Positions 33,659 to 42,391 of a stretch of DNA of 51,244 nt are shown here, one piece after another. Within the stretch, counting starts at the first letter, position 1. Each line of letters begins with the position of its first letter. The stretch covers positions 93,553 through 144,796 of the forward strand of contig UCCS01000010.1 in assembly GCA_900470965.1 (NCBI GenBank), in the 5' to 3' direction. The position numbers were made by a program, and so were the translations under genes. The notes beneath the pieces are model-generated. The model saw only the letters and a program-made list of their open reading frames with translations, ran no database searches and was not told where the DNA came from. Source of the DNA: Hyphomicrobiales bacterium. Lineage in GTDB: Bacteria > Pseudomonadota > Alphaproteobacteria > Rhizobiales > Rhizobiaceae.

Positions 33659-35710
33659 ATGCCCAAAACTACGAACAAGCCGCTGCGCTACCGCCAGATC
33701 CATCTCGATTTCCATACGTCGGAACATATTCCCGGCATCGGCGCCGATTTCGATCCGGATGCCTTCGTCTCGACGCTGAAGGCAGCACATGTCGATTCCA
33801 TCACCATCTTCGCCAAGTGCCATCATGGCTGGTCCTACTATCCGACCAAGGTCGGCAAGCCGCATCCGCAGCTTGCCCGCCCGGATCTGCTCGGCGACAT
33901 GGTGAAGGCGCTGTCTGCCGCCGATATCGAAAGCCCGATCTACATCTCCGTGCAGTGGGACGAACTGACGGCGCGCGAACATCCCGAATGGCGGGCCATG
34001 AGCGCCTCGAACCGCTATCATCACGACCGGCCGGCAGACCCTTCAGCCGGCAAGCAACTGAGCCCTGCCTGGCATACACTTTGCCTCAATCATGCGGGCC
34101 TGCGGCACTACATCCTGGAACAGGCGCGCGAAGTCGCCCAGAACTATCCGACACAGGGGCTTTTCTTCGATATCATCCTGACACCGGATTGCGTCTGCCC
34201 TGATTGTATCGAGCGCATGCAATGCGAGGGCCTTGACCCGGAAGATCCGGCCGATCGCCTGAAGAATGACGAGGCGGTCAACGAGCAGTTCCGTCGCGAG
34301 ACCAGCGAGGCATTGTTCGCAGAGTTTCCGGGCCTGCGCGTTTTCTACAATTGCGGCCATATCCATAAGCAAGGGCCAGAACGCTTTTCGACCTATTCGC
34401 ATCTTGAGCTGGAAAGCCTGCCGACCGGCGGCTGGGGCTATGACCACTTCCCGTCGAGCGCACGTTATGCCGCCACACTCGGCATGGACTTTCTCGCCCA
34501 TACCGGCAAGTTCCACACATCCTGGGGCGAATTTGGCGGCTTCAAACATCCGGACGCACTGGAATATGAATGCGCCCAGATGATCGCGCTCGGCTCCAAA
34601 TGCCTGGTCGGCGACCAGCTTCATCCGAACGGAGCTATCAACCCCGACACTTATGCGTCGATCGCACCGGCCTATCATCGCGTCGAGAAGCTCGAACCCT
34701 TCCTGGAAGGCGCAAAGCAGATCTCCGAGATCGCCATCCTCTCGGCCGAACATATGAACCCCAAGGGGGCACGCAACCATCCAAGCGATGATGGTGCGGC
34801 CCAGGTGCTGCAGGAGCTGAAACGCCCCTTCGATGTCCTCGATATATCCGGCCGCTTCGAACAATACCGCCTGCTGATCCTGCCGGACGAGATCCCCGTC
34901 GATGCGCCACTCGCCGCACGTCTGAAATCCTATTTGGCCGGTGGTGGCAAAATCATCGCTTCCTGGCATTCGGGGCTCGATGAGAGCGGTAAATTCGCGA
35001 TCGACTTCGGCATTGAAAGAGGTGTAGCACCCGTCGCTTTCAAGCCGAGCTATGTAAGGGCCGGCAAGGACCTTGACGCCTCCATGCCGGAAACGGCTTT
35101 CGTTTTCTACGATGACGCTGAAACCGTCCGCTCAGCCGGTGCGACTGTCCTGGCAGGTATTTTCCCATCTTACTTCAATCGCTCGTACAAACATTTCTGC
35201 TCGCACCAACATGCGCCTGATGACACAAATGCCGAGATGGTCGGCGCTGCCGTGACCGAGCATAAGGGGGCGGCCTATATAGCCTACCCGATCTTCCGGC
35301 TCTACCGGGCGATGGGTCAGCCGCTCTACAAATATGTCGTTCGCGGCCTTATCGACCGGCTCGTTCCCAATCCGGCGATGGTCACCGACCTGCCCTCCTC
35401 CGGGCGGGCGACTTTGACGCGTCAGATCGAGCACGATCGCCATATCCTGCATCTCCTCTACGGTCCGCCGCAGATCCGCGGCAAGGACGTGCGCGGCGAT
35501 GACGGCTCGACGCGTGTGATGGAAATGATTGAGGACATTCCGGCGATCGGCCCTGTCAATGCCACAGTGCGTCTGCCGGCAAAACCGAAACGCGTCTTCG
35601 ATGCGATGACCGGCGAGGATCTCGCGTGGAATGCCGGCGACGACGGCGCCATCAACATTACCGTGCCACGCCTGCACATCCACAGCGCAGTAGTGTTCGA
35701 AGGCGCCTGA
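33659..35710 (+). CDS. Putative glycoside hydrolase, GHL6/beta-galactosidase-trimerisation type
   Basis: A 683-residue protein with the same overall plan as the product of 27114-29303 but little close identity. Its barrel-like N-terminal half contains VDSITIFAKCHHGWSYYPT, GLFFDIILTPDCVCPDC and HTGKFHTSWGEFGGFKHP. The trimerisation-like domain follows from about residue 370 (AILSAEHMNPKGARN, LLILPDEIPVDAPLAARL). No signal peptide is seen. It sits in the transporter operon directly before a LacI regulator gene, so it should process the imported sugar in the cytoplasm. Alpha-L-fucosidase-like or beta-galactosidase-like activity is possible; the substrate is not readable from sequence. Confidence 0.77.
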   Translation: MPKTTNKPLRYRQIHLDFHTSEHIPGIGADFDPDAFVSTLKAAHVDSITIFAKCHHGWSYYPTKVGKPHPQLARPDLLGDMVKALSAADIESPIYISVQWDELTAREHPEWRAMSASNRYHHDRPADPSAGKQLSPAWHTLCLNHAGLRHYILEQAREVAQNYPTQGLFFDIILTPDCVCPDCIERMQCEGLDPEDPADRLKNDEAVNEQFRRETSEALFAEFPGLRVFYNCGHIHKQGPERFSTYSHLELESLPTGGWGYDHFPSSARYAATLGMDFLAHTGKFHTSWGEFGGFKHPDALEYECAQMIALGSKCLVGDQLHPNGAINPDTYASIAPAYHRVEKLEPFLEGAKQISEIAILSAEHMNPKGARNHPSDDGAAQVLQELKRPFDVLDISGRFEQYRLLILPDEIPVDAPLAARLKSYLAGGGKIIASWHSGLDESGKFAIDFGIERGVAPVAFKPSYVRAGKDLDASMPETAFVFYDDAETVRSAGATVLAGIFPSYFNRSYKHFCSHQHAPDDTNAEMVGAAVTEHKGAAYIAYPIFRLYRAMGQPLYKYVVRGLIDRLVPNPAMVTDLPSSGRATLTRQIEHDRHILHLLYGPPQIRGKDVRGDDGSTRVMEMIEDIPAIGPVNATVRLPAKPKRVFDAMTGEDLAWNAGDDGAINITVPRLHIHSAVVFEGA

Positions 35711-35850
35711 TGCAGGTTGAGGTAAGGGAACCGTCGGACTTTGCTCTTGCCGCCCGCAATACTGGTGGGCGGCGGGGCGCTGGGCTATACGACGGAAAGG
35801 CGCCTGACCCGGCGCCATTTCCCATGAATGAGTGTAGGAGCCCGCTCGAA

Positions 35851-36885
35851 ATGCGACAGACGGACCAGACCGCTGCAAGGAGGCGCGGAGCCACGATCAT
35901 CGACGTTGCCAGGGTGGCAAACGTCGCAGTCGGCACCGTGTCCCGCTATCTCAACGGCCAGACGATCCGCCGGTCCAACCGCGAGCAAATCGAGCAGGCG
36001 ATCCAGGATCTCGGCTATCGGCGCAATGCCGCCGCCGCTTCGATCCGCACCGACCTCACCCATATGATCGGCTTCCTGGTGCCGACATTCGACGAATTCC
36101 ATGCCCGTATGCTGGAGCATCTCGCCCACTCGGTGCGCCCAACCGGACGCGCACTTCTGACTTATTGCCATGGCGGCGATCCGCGGGTGGTCGCGGAAGC
36201 CTTGGATTTCTTCGCCGCGCAGCGTGTCGATGCGCTGGTCATGGACGGCACAGCGGAGGTTTACGACCGTGTCGACGACCTGATCCATCACGATATTCCG
36301 ATCATCTTCTACAACAACGACGTCCGCGGGCTGGCGGCCGACCGGGTCATGGTGGAGAACCACCGCGCAAGCTATCGCATCGTCAGCCACCTCATCGATC
36401 TCGGTCACCGCCGCATCGGCATTTTGACAGGCGATCCACGCAACTCTTCGGGTATCGAGCGGCTGGCGGGCTATGAGCAAGCGCTGCGCGACCGGGGCAT
36501 CACAATCGATCCGACGCTCGCGGCGCGTGGAAACTGGCGCATGGATGGCGGTTATGAGGCGACCAAGCGATTGATGTCGCTCGAAAATCCGCCGACCGCA
36601 ATCTTTTCCGCCAACTACGGCATGGCAGTCGGAGGGCTGAGCTGGCTGAAGGAGAACGGCCGCCATGTGCCCGAGGATATTTCGCTCGCCAGCTTCGACG
36701 ACGTGGCAATCTTCCGGCTCTATGAAGCCGGTATTACGGCCGTCGCCCAACCGGTGGCAAGCATTGCAGAAACCATCACCGACATTCTCGTGGAACGCTT
36801 GACAGAACCGTCAGGCGGGGCGACGCGCAGCGTCGTCCTTGAATGCGACATCATCCTGCGAGGCTCGACGCGACGGATCACCTGA
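35851..36885 (+). CDS. LacI-family transcriptional regulator
   Basis: A 344-residue regulator. The helix-turn-helix ATIIDVARVANVAVGTVSR is at residues 14-32, and the effector domain runs from about residue 67 (HMIGFLVPTFDEFHARML). I chose ATG 35851 because AGGAG lies about 10 bases upstream and the protein then has normal LacI length. Earlier in-frame starts at 35710 (overlapping the previous stop) and 35824 would add 47 or 9 residues. It lies within the sugar operon, so it probably autoregulates. Candidate targets are the palindromes upstream of 30570. Confidence 0.92.
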   Translation: MRQTDQTAARRRGATIIDVARVANVAVGTVSRYLNGQTIRRSNREQIEQAIQDLGYRRNAAAASIRTDLTHMIGFLVPTFDEFHARMLEHLAHSVRPTGRALLTYCHGGDPRVVAEALDFFAAQRVDALVMDGTAEVYDRVDDLIHHDIPIIFYNNDVRGLAADRVMVENHRASYRIVSHLIDLGHRRIGILTGDPRNSSGIERLAGYEQALRDRGITIDPTLAARGNWRMDGGYEATKRLMSLENPPTAIFSANYGMAVGGLSWLKENGRHVPEDISLASFDDVAIFRLYEAGITAVAQPVASIAETITDILVERLTEPSGGATRSVVLECDIILRGSTRRIT

Positions 36886-36922
36886 CGCGCTCTGTCCGCC
36901 AAGCGGTTAAAGGGAGGAAGCT

Positions 36923-38020
36923 TTGGCCAGCGTAGAATTGCACGATATCGACAAATCCTATGGCAGCTTTCAAGCGATAGAAGGCCTCAATCTGAGCATC
37001 GATGACGGTTCATTCACGGTCTTCGTCGGTCCCTCCGGCTGCGGAAAATCGACGCTGCTGCGTATGATCGCCGGCCTTGAGAAGATCACCGCCGGGGACC
37101 TCACGATCGACGGGCGGCGCATGAACGAGGCCGATCCGATCGAACGCGGCGTCGCCATGGTCTTCCAGAACTACGCGCTTTATCCGCATATGACGGTGGA
37201 GCAGAATATCGGTTTCTCGCTGCGCATGGCCGGCATGGGCAAGGCCGATATCGACAGGAGCGTTGCCGCCGCCGCTGCCACCTTGCAGATCGAGCCGCTG
37301 CTCAAGCGCAAACCTGCACAGCTCTCCGGAGGCCAGCGTCAGCGCGTCGCGATCGGCCGGGCGATCGTGCGCAACCCGGCCGTCTTCCTGTTCGACGAGC
37401 CCTTGTCGAACCTCGATGCGGAACTCCGCGTCTCCATGCGCGTCGAGATCGCGAAACTGCACCGGCGCATCGGCGCGACGATGATCTATGTCACGCATGA
37501 CCAGACGGAAGCGATGACACTTGCCGATAAGATCGTCGTCATGCGCGCCGGCAAGATCGAGCAGGCCGGCACGCCGGACACGCTCTACGCCGATCCCGAC
37601 AATTTCTTCGTCGCCGGCTTCATCGGCTCGCCGCGGATGAATTTCCTCGACGGCAAGCTGGGCGCGGATGGGGTGATCAAACTCGATTGCGGCACGGTTT
37701 TTAGAGCCGGCATCGTCGGCCTGGGCAAGGAAATGCCAGTCAAGGTCGGCATCCGCCCGGAACATTTCACCGAACAGGACGAAGGCGGCGGCGCGATCGA
37801 CGTCAAGGTCGACGTGGTGGAAAACCTCGGCGGAACCCGCTTCATCTACGGAACTCTCGCTTCGGGCCAATCCGTGATCATTGAGGACCGCTCGGAAAGA
37901 ACCCTGCGCCCGGGCGAAACGGTCAGCGCCGGCTTTTCTGCGAGAAAGGCGCTGCTCTTCAGCGTTGACGGCCTGCGGATCCGCGACATCAGGCCGGCAA
38001 ACAGCATCCCGGCAGAATGA
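36923..38020 (+). CDS. Sugar ABC transporter ATPase, MsmK/UgpC type
   Basis: A 365-residue ATPase with Walker A GPSGCGKST, Q-loop MVFQNYALYPHMTV, signature LSGGQRQRV, Walker B VFLFDEPLSNLDAELR and a C-terminal MOBE/TOBE regulatory domain (from about residue 235), typical of MalK-class transporters. The start is TTG at 36923, supported by a strong GGGAGGA site 6-8 bases upstream. It serves the two permeases 3-4 kb upstream, from which it is separated by the glycosidase-like and LacI genes. Its stop overlaps the GH95 start (ATGA). Confidence 0.93.
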   Translation: MASVELHDIDKSYGSFQAIEGLNLSIDDGSFTVFVGPSGCGKSTLLRMIAGLEKITAGDLTIDGRRMNEADPIERGVAMVFQNYALYPHMTVEQNIGFSLRMAGMGKADIDRSVAAAAATLQIEPLLKRKPAQLSGGQRQRVAIGRAIVRNPAVFLFDEPLSNLDAELRVSMRVEIAKLHRRIGATMIYVTHDQTEAMTLADKIVVMRAGKIEQAGTPDTLYADPDNFFVAGFIGSPRMNFLDGKLGADGVIKLDCGTVFRAGIVGLGKEMPVKVGIRPEHFTEQDEGGGAIDVKVDVVENLGGTRFIYGTLASGQSVIIEDRSERTLRPGETVSAGFSARKALLFSVDGLRIRDIRPANSIPAE

Positions 38021-40269
38021 CGATGGCGGACAACCTTCTCTGGTACGATGCCCCTGCCCGGCTCTGGACGGATGCGCTGCCGCTCGGCAATGGTCGGCTC
38101 GGCGCCATGGTCTTCGGCGACCCTGTTTCCGAGAGGCTGCAGATCAACGAGTCCACCTTCTGGGCCGGCGGGCCTTACCGGCCGGTCAATCCCGATGCCT
38201 ATGGCCACTTGGAGAAAATACGGGAACTGATCTTCGCCGGGCACTATGCGGAAGCCGAAGCAATGGCCGAAGAACATCTGATGGCGCGGCCGATCAAGCA
38301 GATGTCCTATCAGCCGATCGGCGATCTCCATATCGATTTCCTCCATTCGCAAACTGTCGGCAGCTACCGTCGCACGCTCGATCTCGACACGGCGATCGCC
38401 ACGACCTCCTATGTTGCCGACGGCATCACCTTCTTCCGCGAGGCCTTTGTTTCCGCGGTTGATGGCGTGCTTGTCCTGCGCCTTTCAGCGGATAGGCCCG
38501 GAGCCATCAGATGTCGGATATCGCTCGACAGCCCGCAACAGGGGCAACTCGTCGACCAGGACGCTGCAGGACTGACTTTCTCGGGCACCGGCAAGGCGGA
38601 ATGGGGCATTGCCGCCGCCCTTCGCTTTGCCTTAGGCATTCGGGTGATCAATACAGGCGGCAGCGTGAGCTCCTCCAACGGCATCATCTCCGTAGACAAT
38701 GCCGACGAGCTTGTGATTCTGCTCGATGCCGCCACGAGTTTCCGGCGTTTTGACGACGTCTCCGGCGATCCCGATGGCGCTATCACCGGGCGCCTTTCGA
38801 AAGCCGGCGGCCGCAGCATCGAGGCCACGCGCCGTGACCATATCACCGAGCATCAAAGGCTGTTCCGCACTTTCGCGATCGATCTGGGCACGACGCAGGC
38901 AACCTCGCAGCCGACCGATCGCCGGATTGCGGGCTTTGCCGACGGAGAGGATCCCGGGCTTGCGGCGCTCTATGTGCAATTCGGCCGCTACCTGATGATC
39001 GCCTCGTCCCGCCTGGGCACGCAGCCTGCAAACCTGCAGGGCATATGGAATGAGGAGGTCGATCCGCCCTGGGGCAGCAAATATACAGTCAACATCAATC
39101 TGCAGATGAATTACTGGCTGCCGGCCCCTGCCAATCTGCCCCAATGCATCGAGCCGCTCGTCGAGATGGCGGAGGAACTTGCTGAAGCCGGACGTGAGAC
39201 GGCACAAGTGCATTATCGCGCCCGCGGCTGGGTCATGCACCACAATACTGATCTCTGGCGCGCGACTGGGCCGATCGACGGAGCCAAATGGGGCCTCTGG
39301 CCGACCGGTGGCGCCTGGCTCATGACACAATTGCTTGATCTCAGCGATTACCTCGACGACGCCGATCGTCTACGCAGGCGGCTTTTCCCGGTTGCCAAGG
39401 CCGCGGCAGAGTTTGTCTTCGATGTGCTGGTGTCGCTTCCGGGCACAAGCTATCTGGTGACAAACCCCTCGCTTTCACCCGAAAATGTCCACCCGCACGG
39501 CGCTTCGATCTGCGCCGGGCCTGCCATGGACAGCCAGATTATCCGGGACTTCCTCAATCTGCTTCGCCCCGTCGCCACGTCGATCGGCGGCGAGGAAGAG
39601 TTCGTCTCGGAGATCGATCGCGTCCTGTCGCGCCTTCCGCCCGACAGGATCGGATCAGCGGGCCAGCTCCAGGAATGGCTTGAAGACTGGGACTTGCAAG
39701 CGCCGGAAATGCACCACCGGCATGTCTCGCATCTCTATGGCCTCTATCCAAGCTGGCAGATCGACATGGACAACACGCCTGCGCTTGCCGCCGCTGCCCG
39801 TCGCTCTCTGGAGATCCGCGGTGACGACGCGACGGGCTGGGGCATCGGCTGGCGCATCAATCTCTGGGCACGGCTTCGTGACGGCGATCATGCGCTCGAT
39901 GTGGTCAAACTGCTGATCGACCCTGAGCGGACCTATACCAATCTGTTCGACGCCCATCCGCCCTTCCAGATCGACGGTAATTTCGGCGGGGCCGCCGGCA
40001 TTCTGGAAATGCTGGTGCAGTCTCGCCCAGGCGAAATTCACCTGCTACCAGCCTTGCCCAAAGCGTGGCCGCGCGGCTCATTGCGAGGTTTGCGGGTGCG
40101 CGGCGGCGTGCTTCTCGACCTCGACTGGGAGAATGGCAGGCCGGTGAAGATTGTGATTTCGGCAGCACGGGATATTCGCACGGCCATCCGCTTTGCGGAC
40201 GGCAGGTTCAGCGTCGCCATTGCCGCTGGACAAACTTTCATTGCGAGCAAGGACGATCTCTTCGCATAG
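38017..40269 (+). CDS. Glycoside hydrolase family 95 (alpha-L-fucosidase family)
   Basis: A 750-residue GH95 protein. The N-terminal beta-sandwich starts with the family hallmark LWYDAPARLWTDALPLGNGRLGAMVFG and INESTFWAGGPY. The catalytic (alpha/alpha)6 barrel includes NLQGIWNEEVDPPWGSKY, NINLQMNYWL (catalytic-site region), MHHNTDLWR and the C-terminal FQIDGNFGGAAGILEML. Family members hydrolyse alpha-1,2-L-fucosides or alpha-L-galactosides by inversion. No signal peptide was seen, so it should act inside the cell on imported fucosylated or galactosylated oligosaccharides. It is the last gene of the operon and is followed by a 12-bp hairpin. Confidence 0.93.
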   Translation: MTMADNLLWYDAPARLWTDALPLGNGRLGAMVFGDPVSERLQINESTFWAGGPYRPVNPDAYGHLEKIRELIFAGHYAEAEAMAEEHLMARPIKQMSYQPIGDLHIDFLHSQTVGSYRRTLDLDTAIATTSYVADGITFFREAFVSAVDGVLVLRLSADRPGAIRCRISLDSPQQGQLVDQDAAGLTFSGTGKAEWGIAAALRFALGIRVINTGGSVSSSNGIISVDNADELVILLDAATSFRRFDDVSGDPDGAITGRLSKAGGRSIEATRRDHITEHQRLFRTFAIDLGTTQATSQPTDRRIAGFADGEDPGLAALYVQFGRYLMIASSRLGTQPANLQGIWNEEVDPPWGSKYTVNINLQMNYWLPAPANLPQCIEPLVEMAEELAEAGRETAQVHYRARGWVMHHNTDLWRATGPIDGAKWGLWPTGGAWLMTQLLDLSDYLDDADRLRRRLFPVAKAAAEFVFDVLVSLPGTSYLVTNPSLSPENVHPHGASICAGPAMDSQIIRDFLNLLRPVATSIGGEEEFVSEIDRVLSRLPPDRIGSAGQLQEWLEDWDLQAPEMHHRHVSHLYGLYPSWQIDMDNTPALAAAARRSLEIRGDDATGWGIGWRINLWARLRDGDHALDVVKLLIDPERTYTNLFDAHPPFQIDGNFGGAAGILEMLVQSRPGEIHLLPALPKAWPRGSLRGLRVRGGVLLDLDWENGRPVKIVISAARDIRTAIRFADGRFSVAIAAGQTFIASKDDLFA

Positions 40270-40289
40270 AGGTCAGGCCTCTATGCGAA
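40261..40289 (+). terminator. 12-bp hairpin at the end of the GH95 gene
   Basis: TTCGCATAGAGG (40261-40272) and CCTCTATGCGAA (40278-40289) form a perfect 12-bp stem with a 5-nt loop that includes the TAG stop codon. Only a short TTTT follows a few bases later. It likely ends or stabilises the sugar-operon transcript. Confidence 0.6.
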
Positions 40290-40397
40290 CTCAGCTTTTA
40301 GCGGCCTACATTGCCGATCAGACGATAGCGGCTTGATCGAGTGCAAATTGCCCGCACGATATTCAGCCAGTGCGCGTTGAATTTTTGACGGCCGCAG

Positions 40398-40415
40398 ACG
40401 CTTGATCGCAAGCGT
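40398..40415 (-). terminator. Hairpin downstream of the beta-helix gene
   Basis: ACGCTTG (40398-40404) and CAAGCGT (40409-40415) form a perfect 7-bp stem with a 4-nt loop. It lies 37 bases past the end of the minus-strand beta-helix gene, in the 182-base space between two converging genes. No T-run of note follows closely on the minus strand, so it is a weak terminator candidate. Confidence 0.4.
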
Positions 40416-40451
40416 TCGTATTGCCGCTGTCCTAGCTCTTCCCTTCCCTTC

Positions 40452-42065
40452 CTAAGACTGATCTCCCTCAGAATATCGTGCTGGTGTAGGCCATATGACT
40501 GCGAATGATGGATCAAAGGCATCGATCCGGCCGGTTTCTTGCCAGGCGCCGACGCAATAGTCGGATGGCGCAAACAGACTGCGCGATTTATCCGGCAACT
40601 CGATCGAGAAGGCTACCGCCGGCGGAGTCTTGGTTATCTTCAATCCGGATGGCAGACCGATGGTCTGCTCCTGGAATTGAACGTCCGCATAGGTGGCATT
40701 TTTGCCGATATCATAATGCGCCTGCCGCAATCGGTCGGGAAAATCCGGGTGCGAGATCACGTCGCCGTCAAAGACGATGCCAAGAGATCTCCAGGAACGT
40801 GTGAAGCACCCCTCCTCAAAGCGGATGAGGTCATCCACCTCGGTCAAGGGATAGGGTTCGAAGCTCCAACCTGGTCCGAAGGGAGAACAAGCCTCCCACT
40901 TGAACTTATCAGCATCAGTCGCATAACCAATAAGGTTGTTGCGATGCTCCAGCTTCGCAAATCTCTTCTTCTTGGCAATCGGCGCGCGAAGGAGCCAGGT
41001 ATTGTTGAAGACGTAGTGCGGTCCATCCGCAATATGCGTGTCGGGAAACTTGAAAAGCGCGCCCTTGGCATGCTTGTCGTCTTCGGGTCCGGGAATGTAA
41101 ACGTTCCAGCCAAGATTGCCATAGACATAAAAGTAGCCGGAGCGCTGCATTTCGAAGGAAAACGGCATGTAGCAATCGACGAATTGATTTCGGCGGATCG
41201 TCCAGTTCCATGCGAAATTCTCAGGCTCGACGGCGTTATCCTTAATCCGCACGAACCAATTATCTTCGATGAGAACGTTCCGAGCGAAGGCTTCCTTGGT
41301 GGACTCCGATGCCTGATTGAAGAAATGGACGCCATTGAATGCGTCTGTGATGACATTGTCGCGGATGATGACATATCCGGCGATGGTCCAGGCGCGGAAG
41401 AAGTCGCCGTCATAGGCACGTGCATCGCCGATGGGGTCAACGGGACCATCCTCGTCGCCCGATCCGTGCACCTGCTTCCAGGGGATATCGCTCCAAAGCC
41501 TGCAGTCTCCTAGGGATAAGTCGGCACGAACATAACCATTGTCCCGGATCGACAGGACGTCGTCTTCACCGTGGCTTTTCGTATCCTGCACCCAGCTGCA
41601 TTTCTCGATGAGCAGATGACGCGTGTAGGGACCGGCCGCACCGATCGCAATGCACCCTCCCCTGAAATCGACGCGGCGTATGAAAATGTGTTGGCAGTTA
41701 TCGAGGTATATTGCTGTCGGCCAGCAGTTCCTGAAAACCAGTTCGTCGATGATAACCCATTGGCAATCCCGCAATGTCAAAGCCGCATTGTCGGCCATGA
41801 AATAGATGCCGGGAAACGAACCACCTTTCTGGTGAGCGGCGGCCAGTTTGTTCGCAGTTTCCCGATAGGCGTCGAAGTCCATATCAGAGCCGAAGATCGC
41901 TCCCGGACCGGTGATGTATATAGGGCAATCCTCGGAGCCTCGTTTACCTATTATCGTTATCGGATCGGGATAACGACCCTTTTTCAGGTAGAGCTCGCCA
42001 CCGGGTCCCAGCCGGTTGAGTTTCCTATGAATATCTTCGGCATTGACCTTTATTTGCGCTTTCAT
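40452..42065 (-). CDS. Right-handed parallel beta-helix protein
   Basis: A 537-residue protein with the repeating short-strand pattern of a pectate-lyase-like beta-helix: ALTLRDCQWVIIDELVFRNC, AIYLDNCQHIFIRRVDFRGG, HLLIEKCSWVQD, YVIIRDNVITDAFNGVHFFN, NVLIEDNWFVRIKDNAVEP and WTIRRNQFVDCYMPF, spanning about residues 75-330. The N-terminal part (KVNAEDIHRKLNRLGPGGELYLKKGRY) matches the cap seen in polysaccharide lyase and GH28-like proteins. No signal peptide is visible. It may be a polysaccharide lyase, epimerase or glycosidase. Catalytic residues cannot be assigned by eye. Codon use looks less GC-rich than in its neighbours, and it stands alone, which hints at separate acquisition. Confidence 0.78.
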   Translation of the reverse strand: MKAQIKVNAEDIHRKLNRLGPGGELYLKKGRYPDPITIIGKRGSEDCPIYITGPGAIFGSDMDFDAYRETANKLAAAHQKGGSFPGIYFMADNAALTLRDCQWVIIDELVFRNCWPTAIYLDNCQHIFIRRVDFRGGCIAIGAAGPYTRHLLIEKCSWVQDTKSHGEDDVLSIRDNGYVRADLSLGDCRLWSDIPWKQVHGSGDEDGPVDPIGDARAYDGDFFRAWTIAGYVIIRDNVITDAFNGVHFFNQASESTKEAFARNVLIEDNWFVRIKDNAVEPENFAWNWTIRRNQFVDCYMPFSFEMQRSGYFYVYGNLGWNVYIPGPEDDKHAKGALFKFPDTHIADGPHYVFNNTWLLRAPIAKKKRFAKLEHRNNLIGYATDADKFKWEACSPFGPGWSFEPYPLTEVDDLIRFEEGCFTRSWRSLGIVFDGDVISHPDFPDRLRQAHYDIGKNATYADVQFQEQTIGLPSGLKITKTPPAVAFSIELPDKSRSLFAPSDYCVGAWQETGRIDAFDPSFAVIWPTPARYSEGDQS

Positions 42066-42227
42066 TCAATGCCGCCCCAACAAAACACCTCATCGACACT
42101 ATCGCCGGAGTTGATATTTTTGCCAACACTCCCAAACGGGACCCGGCACGGGGCGAGAGCTTCATCTTCAGGCCTTCGCCTCTCCTGTAATCTTACCGCA
42201 ACGTCCCGGATTTCGCCTGCCGCGCGC
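42066..42227. other. Divergent spacer before the amide operon
   Basis: About 160 bases between the beta-helix gene start and the amide-operon promoter. I see no gene. It should hold the beta-helix promoter on the minus strand, which I could not identify. Confidence 0.4.
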
Positions 42228-42256
42228 TTGACAAAACCGGACTGCCTGTATTTTAT
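42228..42256 (+). promoter_or_regulatory. Sigma-70-type promoter of the amide operon
   Basis: TTGACA (42228-42233) is a perfect -35 element, and TTTTAT (42251-42256) is a plausible -10 element at a 17-base spacing. Transcription would start near 42263, giving a leader of about 130 bases before amiC. Confidence 0.7.
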
Positions 42257-42262
42257 TCAAGC

Positions 42263-42391
42263 CTGCGGATTAGGCAGAGAGCGCCTCCGCATTCTTACAT
42301 GACTTCGATAGTCGCTGGGCAGTTTCGCCCCATGATGGCCCCATCGCGGATGGGACGCCCTCATGGGGTTTTTGGTTTTTTTGGCTTACAG
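42263..42391 (+). promoter_or_regulatory. AmiR-type antitermination leader RNA
   Basis: The leader has an early hairpin region (AGGC/GCCT at 42272-42275/42283-42286 or the competing GCGGA/TCCGC at 42265-42269/42286-42290). A small GACT/AGTC hairpin follows at 42301-42304/42309-42312 (first base approximate), then GGGC-AGTTTC-GCCC at 42317-42330. The last shares bases 42328-42330 with the 5' arm of the terminator, so the two are mutually exclusive. That is the arrangement expected for ANTAR antitermination. Its hexaloop has A at position 1 but U rather than G at position 4. Confidence 0.62.
42328..42382 (+). terminator. Strong leader terminator before amiC
   Basis: CCCCATGA (42328-42335) pairs with TCATGGGG (42361-42368), and an inner stem CCCATC/GATGGG (42340-42345/42349-42354) closes on a 3-nt loop. 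Five Ts (42369-42373) and then seven Ts (42376-42382) follow. It ends only 10 bases before the amiC start, so the operon can be expressed only when this terminator is overridden. Confidence 0.88.

Noticed and set aside
35710..35850. Earlier starts (35710 and 35824) for the second LacI regulator
   Set aside because: They add residues before the helix-turn-helix that lack the LacI pattern, while ATG 35851 has a good AGGAG site.
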